9,961 nt of DNA from Capsulimonas sp039928515 (lineage in GTDB: Bacteria; Armatimonadota; Armatimonadia; Armatimonadales; Capsulimonadaceae). Shown here piece after piece: positions 1 to 6,397 of this stretch. The first letter of the stretch is position 1. The number at the start of each line of letters is the position of its first letter. The position numbers and the translations under genes were made by a program. The notes under the pieces were generated by a model. That model saw nothing but the letters and a program-made list of their open reading frames with translations, had not been told where the DNA came from and did no database searches. Where the stretch lies: assembly GCF_039928515.1 (NCBI RefSeq), contig NZ_JBDSSZ010000040.1; one strand, given 5' to 3'.

Positions 1-4
1 TCTG

Positions 5-30
5 GTCCCCCAGAATTGGGGCGGAGGGGC
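5..30 (+). repeat. 26-bp GC-rich palindromic-family repeat, copy R1
   Basis: The 26-base unit begins GTCCCCCAGAATT and ends GGAGGGGC. An identical copy lies in the same orientation at 8763-8788 and an identical inverted copy at 8711-8736. Near 8.7 kb the two inverted arms form a 78-bp palindromic element, so R1 may be the right arm of a second element whose left arm lies outside the window. No coding function is seen. Confidence 0.85.
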
Positions 31-69
31 CTCTTCTCTGAGTCCCATAGGGAACCATCCTATTTTTAA

Positions 70-117
70 CCCTTTCCCCGCGAAGCGGCTTGCTGGGGAA
101 GGGGCGGCCAAAGGCCG
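70..117. repeat. Double-hairpin intergenic element downstream of mogA
   Basis: Two hairpins abut. The first pairs CCCTTTCCCC (70-79) with GGGGAAGGGG (95-104), ten pairs including one G-T, around a 15-nt loop. The second pairs CGGCC (105-109) with GGCCG (113-117) around AAA. It lies just after the mogA stop in transcription order. There is no T-run after it on the minus strand, so it is not a textbook intrinsic terminator; 3'-end stabilisation or factor-assisted termination is possible. Its GC-rich look resembles repetitive extragenic palindromes of other high-GC genomes, but only one copy is visible here. Confidence 0.6.
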
Positions 118-129
118 GGGATTAGGTCA

Positions 130-627
130 CTATATCGGATGTTCCGTCGCGGCGCCGCGCAGGACTTCCATGGCGTGCGGCAGGATCGGCGCGAGAATTG
201 CCGCGCAGTCGCCGGCGCCGGTTGGGCTGCCGGGGAGGTTGACGATCAGCGCGCTGCGGCGTACGCCGGCGATCCCACGCGTGAGGGCGGCGAAGGGGCT
301 TTTCTTGACGGACTTGATCAGCAGATACTGGCTGATGTTCGGCGCGTCGCGCTCGATCACTTTGCGTGTCGCTTCGGGGGTGACGTCGCGCTTGGCGAAA
401 CCGGTGCCACCGGTCGTGAGGATGACGTCGCAGTTGTGCTCGTCGCACCAGCGCTTGAGGGTCTCGGCGATCTGCTTACGATCATCGGGAACGACGGCGT
501 AGAGCGCGATGACAAACGGATCGCCCGCCAGGGCGGTCTTGATGGCCGGGCCGGACAAATCTTCCTGCTCGCCCGCCGCGCACCGGTCACTGATCGTAAG
601 GACGCCGACGCGTACTAGCTCTCCCAT
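130..627 (-). CDS. mogA: MogA/MoaB-family molybdopterin adenylyltransferase
   Basis: This 165-aa cytoplasmic protein of the MogA/MoaB fold adenylylates molybdopterin with ATP, activating it for molybdate insertion by MoeA. Visible signatures are GVLTISDR near residues 8-15, the pterin-binding TTGGTG at 71-76 followed by D81 and TPEAT, and NLPGSP at 130-135. The length fits the short MoaB/Mog group; separating MogA from MoaB by sequence is not secure, and in many bacteria one short protein does the MogA job. The ATG at 625-627 has a GGAGA ribosome site (634-638 on the opposite strand) six bases upstream, inside the end of moaC, and the reading frames overlap by 13 nt, which suggests translational coupling. 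It is the last gene of the moaA-moaC-mogA operon. moaD, moaE and moeA are not in this window. Confidence 0.93.
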   Translation of the reverse strand: MGELVRVGVLTISDRCAAGEQEDLSGPAIKTALAGDPFVIALYAVVPDDRKQIAETLKRWCDEHNCDVILTTGGTGFAKRDVTPEATRKVIERDAPNISQYLLIKSVKKSPFAALTRGIAGVRRSALIVNLPGSPTGAGDCAAILAPILPHAMEVLRGAATEHPI

Positions 628-1088
628 AAAAAATCTCCGCTCTTTCCGCCGGTCTTGGACAACAGATGGATCTCGCCGATCTCGATCCGTTTGTCCACCG
701 CCTTCGCCATATCGTAAATCGTGAGCGCCGCCACGGTCGCCGCCGTGAGCGCTTCCATCTCAATCCCCGTCGGAGCAACCGTCACGGCGGTCGTGGTGAT
801 CGTCAGCTTGTCTTCGCTGAATGAAAACTCGACGTCAATGTCCCACAGCGCCAGAGTGTGGCAGAGGGGAATCAACTGGTCCACTTTCTTTGCCGCCATG
901 ATCCCGGCGACCCGGGCCACGGCCAGCGCATCGCCCTTGCCGAGCGCATTGTCGCGAATCAATTCCAGCGTTTGCGCCGCCATGCTCACCACAGCCTGGG
1001 CGCGGGCGACGCGGCGCGTGGCCGCCTTGCCGCTGACATCCACCATGCGCGCCTGTCCGTGCTCATCCAAATGCGTCAGCTGCGTCAT
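615..1088 (-). CDS. moaC: Cyclic pyranopterin monophosphate synthase MoaC
   Basis: MoaC converts 3',8-cyclo-7,8-dihydroGTP, made by MoaA, to cyclic pyranopterin monophosphate, the first stable molybdenum cofactor intermediate. The 157-aa length is normal. Family signatures run in order: MVDVSGK (15-21), KGD with K51, the AAKKVDQLIPLCHTL stretch with H77, GIEMEALTAAT (108-117), and YDMAKAVDK (125-133). D126 and K129 fall where E. coli MoaC has its catalytic Asp128 and Lys131, and K51 matches Lys51. The start codon at 1086-1088 has only a weak AGAAAGAAG ribosome site. It lies 26 nt after the moaA stop, and its 3' end overlaps mogA, so all three genes are probably on one message. All expected catalytic residues are present. 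Confidence 0.97.
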   Translation of the reverse strand: MTQLTHLDEHGQARMVDVSGKAATRRVARAQAVVSMAAQTLELIRDNALGKGDALAVARVAGIMAAKKVDQLIPLCHTLALWDIDVEFSFSEDKLTITTTAVTVAPTGIEMEALTAATVAALTIYDMAKAVDKRIEIGEIHLLSKTGGKSGDFLWES

Positions 1089-1114
1089 CGTCTTCTTTCT
1101 TATTGCTTTGGGGG

Positions 1115-2107
1115 CTATCCGCCGATTTGCGCCATGATCCGGATGGAGCCGCCGCGCTCGACGCGGCCTTCGAAATCCGACTGCTCGGGCTTGTGCGCGA
1201 GCGCCGCCTTCACGTGTCCGATCAATTCGTCGTCGGATGCGCCCGCCCGCAGCGGCGTCTTGATATCGTATTCGTAATTGTCCGCGAGGCAGGGAACCAG
1301 CGCGCCGTTCGCCGTCAGGCGCAGTCTGTTGCAGTTCGCACAGAACTTATGCGAGATGGGGTTGATCACGCCGACCCGGCCCACGGCTCCGGGAATCTGA
1401 AACACTTGCGACGTGCTGGAAGACGCCGCCTCGATTGGCTGCAATTCAAAGCGCTCGCTCAGCCGCTGGATCACTTCTTCATTAGAGACGTAACTGGCTC
1501 GCCATTCCCACGGCGTCACCTGTCCGATCGGCATATACTCCAGGAAGCGAACGTCATAAGGATGATCGAGCGAAAGGGCCGCCATCTCCAAAATCTCATC
1601 GTCATTCACGCCGCGCATCACGACCATATTGAGCTTGATCGGCGAGAACCCGAGCGCCTCGGCCTTCGCCAGTCCCGCCAGGGCCTCTTCAAACTTCGCG
1701 AACCGCGCGATCTTCACAAACCGCTCCGGCTGAAGCGTGTCCAGAGAAATATTGAGGCGGCGCAGTCCGGCGTCCCAAAGCGCCTGGGCCTGGTTTTCCA
1801 AGAGAACGGCGTTGGTGGTCAAGCCAAGGTCCGTGATCTGGGGAACCGCCGCGATCCGCGCGACAAGTTCGGATACGTTCTTGCGGACAAGCGGCTCGCC
1901 GCCGGTCACCCGCACCTTGCGCAGGCCGTAGCCAGCCAGCAAATTGACCAAACGCATGATCTCATCGAACGACAGCACTTCTTCGGGTGCGTCATAAGGA
2001 ACACCGTCCTCCGGCATGCAGTAAACGCAGCGCAGATTGCAGCGGTCCGTAACGGAGATACGCAGGTATTGGATCGCGCGCCCGAAGGGATCGATGAGTG
2101 AAATCAT
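1115..2107 (-). CDS. moaA: GTP 3',8-cyclase MoaA (radical SAM)
   Basis: MoaA is the radical SAM enzyme that rearranges GTP to 3',8-cyclo-7,8-dihydroGTP, the first step of molybdenum cofactor synthesis. The 330-aa protein starting at 2107 has the SAM-cluster motif C23-x3-C27-x2-C30 within RISVTDRCNLRCVYC, the SAM-binding TGGEP motif, and a second C-terminal 4Fe-4S motif C256-x2-C259-x13-C273 that positions GTP. It ends in the conserved Gly-Gly (329-330). A longer reading frame opens at 2176, but its extra 23 residues do not resemble the family and run into the divergent polymerase promoter. The ATG at 2107 gives the usual short lead before the FGR motif. There is no clear ribosome site; a TATAAT box lies only 9 nt upstream, so the message may be nearly leaderless. 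First gene of the moaA-moaC-mogA operon. Confidence 0.96.
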   Translation of the reverse strand: MISLIDPFGRAIQYLRISVTDRCNLRCVYCMPEDGVPYDAPEEVLSFDEIMRLVNLLAGYGLRKVRVTGGEPLVRKNVSELVARIAAVPQITDLGLTTNAVLLENQAQALWDAGLRRLNISLDTLQPERFVKIARFAKFEEALAGLAKAEALGFSPIKLNMVVMRGVNDDEILEMAALSLDHPYDVRFLEYMPIGQVTPWEWRASYVSNEEVIQRLSERFELQPIEAASSSTSQVFQIPGAVGRVGVINPISHKFCANCNRLRLTANGALVPCLADNYEYDIKTPLRAGASDDELIGHVKAALAHKPEQSDFEGRVERGGSIRIMAQIGG

Positions 2108-2116
2108 GATGACGCC

Positions 2117-2125
2117 ATTATACCA
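2117..2125 (-). promoter_or_regulatory. Extended -10 promoter for moaA operon
   Basis: On the minus strand the sequence reads TGGTATAAT, a perfect TATAAT with the TGn extension. No good -35 hexamer is seen at 16-18 nt, which extended -10 promoters tolerate. Transcription would start around 2110, about three bases before the moaA ATG. Confidence 0.65.
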
Positions 2126-2157
2126 GCAAGCCGCGAAAAATAAATCTTTGAGGCCAC

Positions 2158-2186
2158 TTGACTTGATAGTAGACACATGCTACAAT
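2158..2186 (+). promoter_or_regulatory. Sigma-70-type promoter of the Y-family polymerase
   Basis: TTGACT (2158-2163) and TACAAT (2181-2186) are separated by exactly 17 nt, each one base off the consensus. Transcription would start near 2193. This places the ATG at 2177 upstream of the transcript and supports the GTG start at 2222 for the polymerase. Confidence 0.75.
2169..2183. promoter_or_regulatory. Candidate operator IR-a on polymerase promoter
   Basis: GTAGACACATGCTAC is an inverted repeat with GTAG and CTAC arms and a 7-nt spacer. It fills most of the promoter spacer and covers the first half of the -10 box, a typical repressor position. It begins with the same GTAGA as the site at 2201-2216, starting exactly 32 bp away, about three helical turns. 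A LexA-like SOS repressor is a natural candidate for a translesion polymerase, but this is inference; the motif matches no LexA box that I can name with certainty. Confidence 0.4.
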
Positions 2187-2200
2187 GCAACACTTGTGCA

Positions 2201-2216
2201 GTAGAATGGAGTCTAC
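2201..2216. promoter_or_regulatory. Candidate operator or leader hairpin IR-b
   Basis: GTAGAATGGAGTCTAC has perfect five-base arms GTAGA and TCTAC around a six-base centre. It lies in the predicted 5' leader of the polymerase message. In RNA it would fold into a small hairpin whose loop holds the GGAG (2208-2211) that serves as the ribosome site for the GTG at 2222. It could act as DNA operator, RNA element or both. Confidence 0.4.
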
Positions 2217-2221
2217 CAGTC

Positions 2222-3415
2222 GTGGCGCTCAAATGGCTTTTTCTGGATATGAACGCGTTTTTCGCCTCCGTGGAGCAGCAGGAAAACCCTCATTTACGCG
2301 GAAAACCCATCGCCGTCGTCCCCGTGATGTCCGATTCCACCTGCTGTATCGCCGCCTCATATCAAGCGAAACGCTTCGGAATCAAAACCGGGACAAACGT
2401 TGGGGAAGCTCGCCGCCTTTGTCCCAACTTGATCCTAGTAGAGACCACCAGTCACAGTCATTACCGAGAGTATCACAACGCCATCGTCAGCGTTGTGGAA
2501 AGCTGCATCCCCGTCACGCAGATCTGGTCCGTCGATGAGATGGTGTGCAAGCTCTGGGCGAATGAAAAGCGCACCGAGGATGCTGTGGCGCTTGCCCGAA
2601 AGATCAAAATCGAAATCTTCAAGAATGTAGGCGAACATATGTGCTGTTCCATTGGCTTGAGCTTGAACCCATTCCTCGCCAAAGTCGCCGGAGAACTGAA
2701 AAAGCCCAACGGTTTGATCGTATTAGATGAAGAGGATCTGCCGCATCGCCTCTATCCCATGAAGCTGACCGACTTTCCCGGCATTAGCCGTGGCATGGAG
2801 AGCCGATTTCACTCCGCCGGTGTGCGCACAACGGAACATATGTACGCTTTGTCGCAAGAACAGATGCGCAAGGTCTGGGGTGGGGTGATGGGCGAGCACT
2901 GGTACCGGCAGCTGCGCGGCGAGTACTATCCCCGCCCGATCACCGACCGCCGCACCATCAGCCACACGCACGTCATGCCGCCGGAGATGCGCACGCGCGC
3001 CGGCGCCGCCTCTGTCCAATGCCGCCTGCTCGAAAAAGCGGCCGAACGAATGCGCTCGCTCGGCTTCTACGCACGCGGCATGTCCGTCTTCGCCCGGGGC
3101 GCCCTGCACGACAAATGGGAGAATCACGTCACATTCGCCCCCTGCGCCGACACCTGGACGCTCATGGAGCGGATGCAGTCGATCTTCACGCACCCCTTCG
3201 ATCAGCCCAAACAAGTCGGCGTCGTCCTCTGCGATCTTCTCCCCATCGCCAACGTCACCGGCTCCCTGTTCGACGACTACGAACGCCGCTGGCGCCTCTC
3301 CCTCGCCGTGGACGGCGTCAACAAACGCTTTGGCCGGCACACGGTCACGATGGCAAGCTCACGGCGCGCGGAGACGGCGAAGGAGGATAAGATTGCATTT
3401 GGGAAGATTTCGTGA
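2222..3415 (+). CDS. Y-family translesion DNA polymerase (DNA polymerase IV / DinB-like)
   Basis: This is a low-fidelity polymerase that copies past damaged bases. From the GTG at 2222 the protein has 397 aa. The palm carries the metal ligand D9 in LFLDMNAFFASVEQ, with F14 at the DinB steric-gate position, and the catalytic pair D105-E106 in SVDEM, so unlike ImuB it should be active. AASYQAKRFGIKTG (44-57) is the fingers motif, SLNPFLAKVAGELKKPNGL (about 147-165) a family signature, LTDFPGISRGM a thumb helix-hairpin-helix, and residues after about 225 the little-finger domain. N11 replaces the second Asp seen in DinB. No canonical clamp-binding motif was recognised; the tail is KIAFGKIS. A longer frame opens with ATG 2177, but that codon precedes the predicted transcription start, while GGAG lies 10 nt before GTG 2222. 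GC rises sharply after about base 2880. It is transcribed divergently from moaA and may be damage-regulated through the inverted repeats upstream. Confidence 0.9.
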   Translation: MALKWLFLDMNAFFASVEQQENPHLRGKPIAVVPVMSDSTCCIAASYQAKRFGIKTGTNVGEARRLCPNLILVETTSHSHYREYHNAIVSVVESCIPVTQIWSVDEMVCKLWANEKRTEDAVALARKIKIEIFKNVGEHMCCSIGLSLNPFLAKVAGELKKPNGLIVLDEEDLPHRLYPMKLTDFPGISRGMESRFHSAGVRTTEHMYALSQEQMRKVWGGVMGEHWYRQLRGEYYPRPITDRRTISHTHVMPPEMRTRAGAASVQCRLLEKAAERMRSLGFYARGMSVFARGALHDKWENHVTFAPCADTWTLMERMQSIFTHPFDQPKQVGVVLCDLLPIANVTGSLFDDYERRWRLSLAVDGVNKRFGRHTVTMASSRRAETAKEDKIAFGKIS

Positions 3416-3472
3416 TGATTGTATGGCTTTTTTATTGCGAAACATTCGAGGTGGCGCCGTGTCAGTACAGAA

Positions 3473-4381
3473 ATGCAAACGAATAAATGGATGACGGAGC
3501 GCCGTTGGCTTGCGGTTCTCACTTTGACCGGATGCGCTGTTTGCGCACCTGTACTTGCGGATGCTGAACAGTCTCCGGTCATTGTCACGGCTTCACTCGC
3601 CCCCGCCACGGCGCGGGCAGGAATCCCGATTGCCGTTCACTTCTGCATCAAAAACCAATTGGGTACAGATTTAGTCGTTGATTTGGACGATGGCGGCAAT
3701 CCCTGGGAATTTGAGCCTGGGACTTGGTTTACGGTAGCAGTTGTCGATAGTCAGGGACATGCGCGTTCCATTGACTGTCCCATTTTGCGTACATATCAGG
3801 GCGCGTATTCCATGAGTAAGAGGCTGGTCAAAGGAGCCTCGCTTTCGAATTCTTTCGCGACGACGCGGCAATTTACCATCGACCAAGCAGGGCAATACGA
3901 TGTGATCGTCCATGTTCGACTGCCGTATAGTCTGCGTGACGACAAATGGAGTGACTATCTGGCGGATTTCACATTTCCTGTTGTGGTGGCGGGGGTAAGC
4001 TCCAACGAGCCCGTAAAGACTGCGCAGATGCTCAGTCAGCGGTATTTCGTAGAAACAGACAGTGTAAAGCGCGAGTTGGTGCTGCAGTCGCTAATGGCGA
4101 TGCCGCTTTCCTCCTCGGCGCCGGCATGGCGCAGCCTTGTCTCGAACTCGGAGTTCACCGATGTTAAACTCGTGGGGGACTATCTGGGAGCGCGCCCATC
4201 GGCTGCATCGGCAAATGTTTTGGCCAATCTTTGCATCGAACACCCGCGCGAACTTCCTTCGCTTCAGCATCTGTCGGCGATGTATCACAGGAAGGACAAT
4301 CGCATTCGAGTTGAGATCGAAAGGGTTTACGAGGAGCATGGCCTGACTGTGCCGCCAGATCCTCCCATCAGGGTCGATTAA
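3473..4381 (+). CDS. Exported protein of unknown function, paralogue 1
   Basis: No function is recognised. The 302-aa product begins with a short basic segment including R10-R11, then a hydrophobic stretch (about 12-29) typical of a signal peptide. A lipobox-like LTGC (18-21) could make it a lipoprotein; cleavage near A29 or A31 by signal peptidase I is the alternative. The first half looks like one or more beta-sandwich domains, with VVDLDDGG and AGQYDVIVHVRLPYSL (139-154). Residues about 180-292 look mainly helical, possibly HEAT-like. It is a clear paralogue of the next gene: same length, same order of blocks and the same final IRVD. The start is uncertain: a TTG at 3419, an ATG at 3473 and an ATG at 3491 are in frame and none has a strong ribosome site; 3473 is chosen because it gives a complete signal peptide and matches the paralogue's length. 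Sampled lines are about 52-57% GC. It lies 57 nt after the polymerase. Confidence 0.75.
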   Translation: MQTNKWMTERRWLAVLTLTGCAVCAPVLADAEQSPVIVTASLAPATARAGIPIAVHFCIKNQLGTDLVVDLDDGGNPWEFEPGTWFTVAVVDSQGHARSIDCPILRTYQGAYSMSKRLVKGASLSNSFATTRQFTIDQAGQYDVIVHVRLPYSLRDDKWSDYLADFTFPVVVAGVSSNEPVKTAQMLSQRYFVETDSVKRELVLQSLMAMPLSSSAPAWRSLVSNSEFTDVKLVGDYLGARPSAASANVLANLCIEHPRELPSLQHLSAMYHRKDNRIRVEIERVYEEHGLTVPPDPPIRVD

Positions 4382-4402
4382 CGCTTCCTAAAGGGCAATC
4401 TC

Positions 4403-5308
4403 ATGAAATATCAATTATTCATCACGGCAGTGATCGCTGGATTTTCAATGGCGCACACCGTGATTGCAGCGGCAGCGATGGACCCTGTTCGCATTGAAGC
4501 GTCTCTCGTGTCGCCATCGCGCATTACATTGGGTGAACCGTTACTCATTCGGTACAAATTCGTAAGTGTGTCCAGCAAGAACGTGATCGTGGATGTCGAT
4601 CCGTATGTCACGGACTGGTATACGTTCTCCATGAGCGATTCAATGGGCCATGTTGTCACGGAAATCCCTGGGAGCCGCCCAGTTCGCCCGGGTGGGGCGT
4701 ATGGCGTGGATGCGGGCGCGCTGGACAAACGTGGCAAGGAAACATCGGGGTATATCGTCGCCACGAGATATCTGGCGATCAAGCATCCCGGGAAGTACAC
4801 GCTTACCGTTCATGTGGGTATGCCATGCAGCTTGCCAGACGGCGCGCCGGACGACTTCCAGTTTCATGGCGTCATCGTAAAACAAGATTTTTCTTTCCCA
4901 TTAGAGATAGAGCCAGTCGATCCAAAGCGGCTTCGCAACACTGCGGAAGCGCTTCGTCATGCAACAATTATGGAACACGATAAAGTTCTCGCGCAGGCGG
5001 AGCTGGGCGCATTGTTTTCCATGCCCGAGACGCAGGCGGCGTCATCGTGGCGCGATCTGGCGTTCCAGCCGGGGATCAATACGGGGCCAATAGAGGACGA
5101 ATTGGTAAATCGTCGTTCCGCGACGGCAATCGACATTCTATTTGAAATGAGAGATATTTCCGGCTCAAATTGGATCTGTTCGCAGGCTAATTTGCACAAA
5201 ATGTACTACGCTGTTACTCCCGAACTGCAAGCCCGGATGAAAACGCTTGCGGGTCTGCACAAAATTCCCGTCGTCGATTTGATCGGCGGCCCGATCCGTG
5301 TTGATTAG
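4403..5308 (+). CDS. Exported protein of unknown function, paralogue 2
   Basis: No function is recognised. The 301-aa product has a simple signal peptide (K2, hydrophobic core to about residue 23, cleavage likely in the IAAAA run before MDP), so it is predicted to be exported; no lipobox is seen. Shared blocks with the upstream paralogue are EASL near the mature start, VIVDVD (61-66), GGAY (97-100), PGKYTLTVHV (129-138) leading into GMPCSL, DFSFPLEIE (162-170), a SSWRDLAF block and the terminal GPIRVD. Identity appears low outside these blocks, so the duplication is old or the pair diverged fast. The start has an AAGGG ribosome site (4391-4395) seven bases before the ATG and lies 21 nt after the upstream stop, so the two are almost certainly co-transcribed. 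A hairpin terminator follows about 45 nt after the stop. Confidence 0.8.
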   Translation: MKYQLFITAVIAGFSMAHTVIAAAAMDPVRIEASLVSPSRITLGEPLLIRYKFVSVSSKNVIVDVDPYVTDWYTFSMSDSMGHVVTEIPGSRPVRPGGAYGVDAGALDKRGKETSGYIVATRYLAIKHPGKYTLTVHVGMPCSLPDGAPDDFQFHGVIVKQDFSFPLEIEPVDPKRLRNTAEALRHATIMEHDKVLAQAELGALFSMPETQAASSWRDLAFQPGINTGPIEDELVNRRSATAIDILFEMRDISGSNWICSQANLHKMYYAVTPELQARMKTLAGLHKIPVVDLIGGPIRVD

Positions 5309-5353
5309 ACGCTAAAATCGTGGATGCATTCCGGTGCAAAACTGAGCGCCAAT

Positions 5354-5388
5354 GCCCGCTCTGTCGATGAGACGAGCGGGCTGTTTCG
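5354..5388 (+). terminator. Hairpin terminator after the exported paralogue pair
   Basis: GCCCGCTC (5354-5361) pairs perfectly with GAGCGGGC (5374-5381); inside, GTC/GAC adds three more pairs around GATGA. The stem is followed on the plus strand by TGTTTC, a modest T-rich tail. It lies between convergent genes and could also slow transcription from the reductase side, where no T-rich tail follows. Confidence 0.65.
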
Positions 5389-5416
5389 GTATTGAATGCA
5401 TCAGACCGAGTAGGGC

Positions 5417-6286
5417 TTAAACGGCGATGCCGTTCAGTTCTTCAATCGCATCCTCCGGCAGTTGCAGGCCGGCGCCGGCGACGTTTTCTCGGAGGTGGTC
5501 GACCGAGGATGTTCCGGGGATGAGCAGGATGTTCGGGGATCGCTGCAGTAGCCACGCCAGGGCGACAGCCATCGGGGTGGCGTTTAAGCGGGTGGCGACG
5601 CCAGACAGCGCGTCGGATTGCAGCGGGGAGAAGCCGCCCAGCGGGAAGAACGGCGCGTAGGCGATTCCTTGTTTCGCCAGGGAATCAATGAGCGCGTCGT
5701 CCTGGCGATTTGCGATATTGTAGAAATTCTGCACGCAGACAACTGGCGCAATGGATTGCGCCTCGGCGATCTGTTCGGCGGCGACGTTGCTGACTCCTAA
5801 ATGCTTGATCAGACCTTCCTGCTGTAACTGTGCAAGCACGCCAAACGGCTCCGCGAGCGAACCGGGCGTCGGTTCACTCAGTCCGCCGACACGCAGATTG
5901 ACGACATCGAGCGCCTCGACGCCAAGGTTGGCGAGGTTGTCATGAATGGCTTGGCGGAGTTCGTGAGGCGCGAGCGCTTGGGGCCAATTTCCTTTTTCGT
6001 CTCGCGTCGCGCCGACCTTGGTGACGATCCGCAGCTGTTCCGGATAGGGATGCAGGGCTTCTTTGATCAGCTGATTGGTGATGTGCGGACCGTAGAAGTC
6101 GCTGGTGTCGATGTGGGTGATGCCGAGATTGATAACCTCACGCAGGACCGCGAGCGCGCCGTCGTGGTCTTTCGGCGGTCCGAAGACATGCGGGCCGGCC
6201 AGCTGCATGGCGCCGTACCCCATGCGAGTGACAGTAAGATCTTCGGCGAGCTTGTATTCGCCTCCCGGCAGTGTGGTGGACATCAT
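5417..6286 (-). CDS. ydbC: Aldo/keto reductase, YdbC/PdxI-like
   Basis: This 289-aa NADPH-dependent TIM-barrel oxidoreductase closely resembles, from memory, E. coli YdbC (PdxI), reported to reduce pyridoxal to pyridoxine. Matching features include MGYGAMQLAGPHVFGPP near the N-terminus, HIDTSDFYGPH with D60 and the catalytic tyrosine Y65, IVTKVG with K90, LDVVNLRV, PFFPLGGFSPLQS (212-224), and the nucleotide-binding loop IPGTSSVDHLREN (256-268). The usual catalytic histidine position holds N130, which I recall as a trait of this subgroup. An AGGAGG ribosome site (6293-6298 on the opposite strand) lies six bases before the first of two adjacent ATGs; either may be used. It is transcribed divergently from an AraC regulator that probably controls it. 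Substrate assignment is inferred from similarity; a general aldehyde reductase role is the alternative. Confidence 0.92.
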   Translation of the reverse strand: MMSTTLPGGEYKLAEDLTVTRMGYGAMQLAGPHVFGPPKDHDGALAVLREVINLGITHIDTSDFYGPHITNQLIKEALHPYPEQLRIVTKVGATRDEKGNWPQALAPHELRQAIHDNLANLGVEALDVVNLRVGGLSEPTPGSLAEPFGVLAQLQQEGLIKHLGVSNVAAEQIAEAQSIAPVVCVQNFYNIANRQDDALIDSLAKQGIAYAPFFPLGGFSPLQSDALSGVATRLNATPMAVALAWLLQRSPNILLIPGTSSVDHLRENVAGAGLQLPEDAIEELNGIAV

Positions 6287-6315
6287 ATTCTTCCTCCTGG
6301 CGTCTGTGTGAGGTT

Positions 6316-6324
6316 ATGATACCA
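6316..6324 (-). promoter_or_regulatory. Candidate extended -10 promoter of the reductase gene
   Basis: The minus strand reads TGGTATCAT, an extended -10 with one mismatch in TATAAT. Start would be near 6309, leaving a leader of about 23 nt that holds the AGGAGG site. No good -35 is visible, as expected if the AraC regulator activates it. Confidence 0.45.
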
Positions 6325-6375
6325 GTGACGCTCAGAAGAGACCGTGCCAGAACTTTTCGATTTCTTGCCTATTCC

Positions 6376-6384
6376 TGCTAAACT
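6376..6384 (+). promoter_or_regulatory. Candidate extended -10 promoter of the AraC-family gene
   Basis: TGCTAAACT has the TGn extension followed by TAAACT, two mismatches from consensus. Start would be near 6391, giving a leader of about 36 nt. No clear -35 is seen. Confidence 0.4.
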
Positions 6385-6397
6385 AGAAATAGTGACG

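Noticed and set aside
70..104. Rho-independent terminator for the Moco operon
   Set aside because: The stem is good but no T-run follows it on the minus strand, so only a weaker 3'-end role can be suggested.
1103..2101. 332-codon open frame on the plus strand opposite moaA
   Set aside because: It is antisense to a clear MoaA with all cysteine motifs; its translation is rich in Arg, His and Ala and shows no family motif, as expected of a GC-driven shadow frame.
2108..2176. N-terminal extension of moaA to 2176
   Set aside because: The added 23 residues are not family-like, and the region holds the moaA -10 box and the opposing polymerase promoter.
2177..2221. Upstream ATG start for the polymerase
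   Set aside because: It lies inside the TTGACT-17-TACAAT promoter, upstream of the predicted transcription start, and the extra residues do not resemble the family.
3419..3472. TTG start for exported paralogue 1
   Set aside because: It lies four bases after the polymerase stop with no ribosome site and would place 18 basic residues before the signal peptide.
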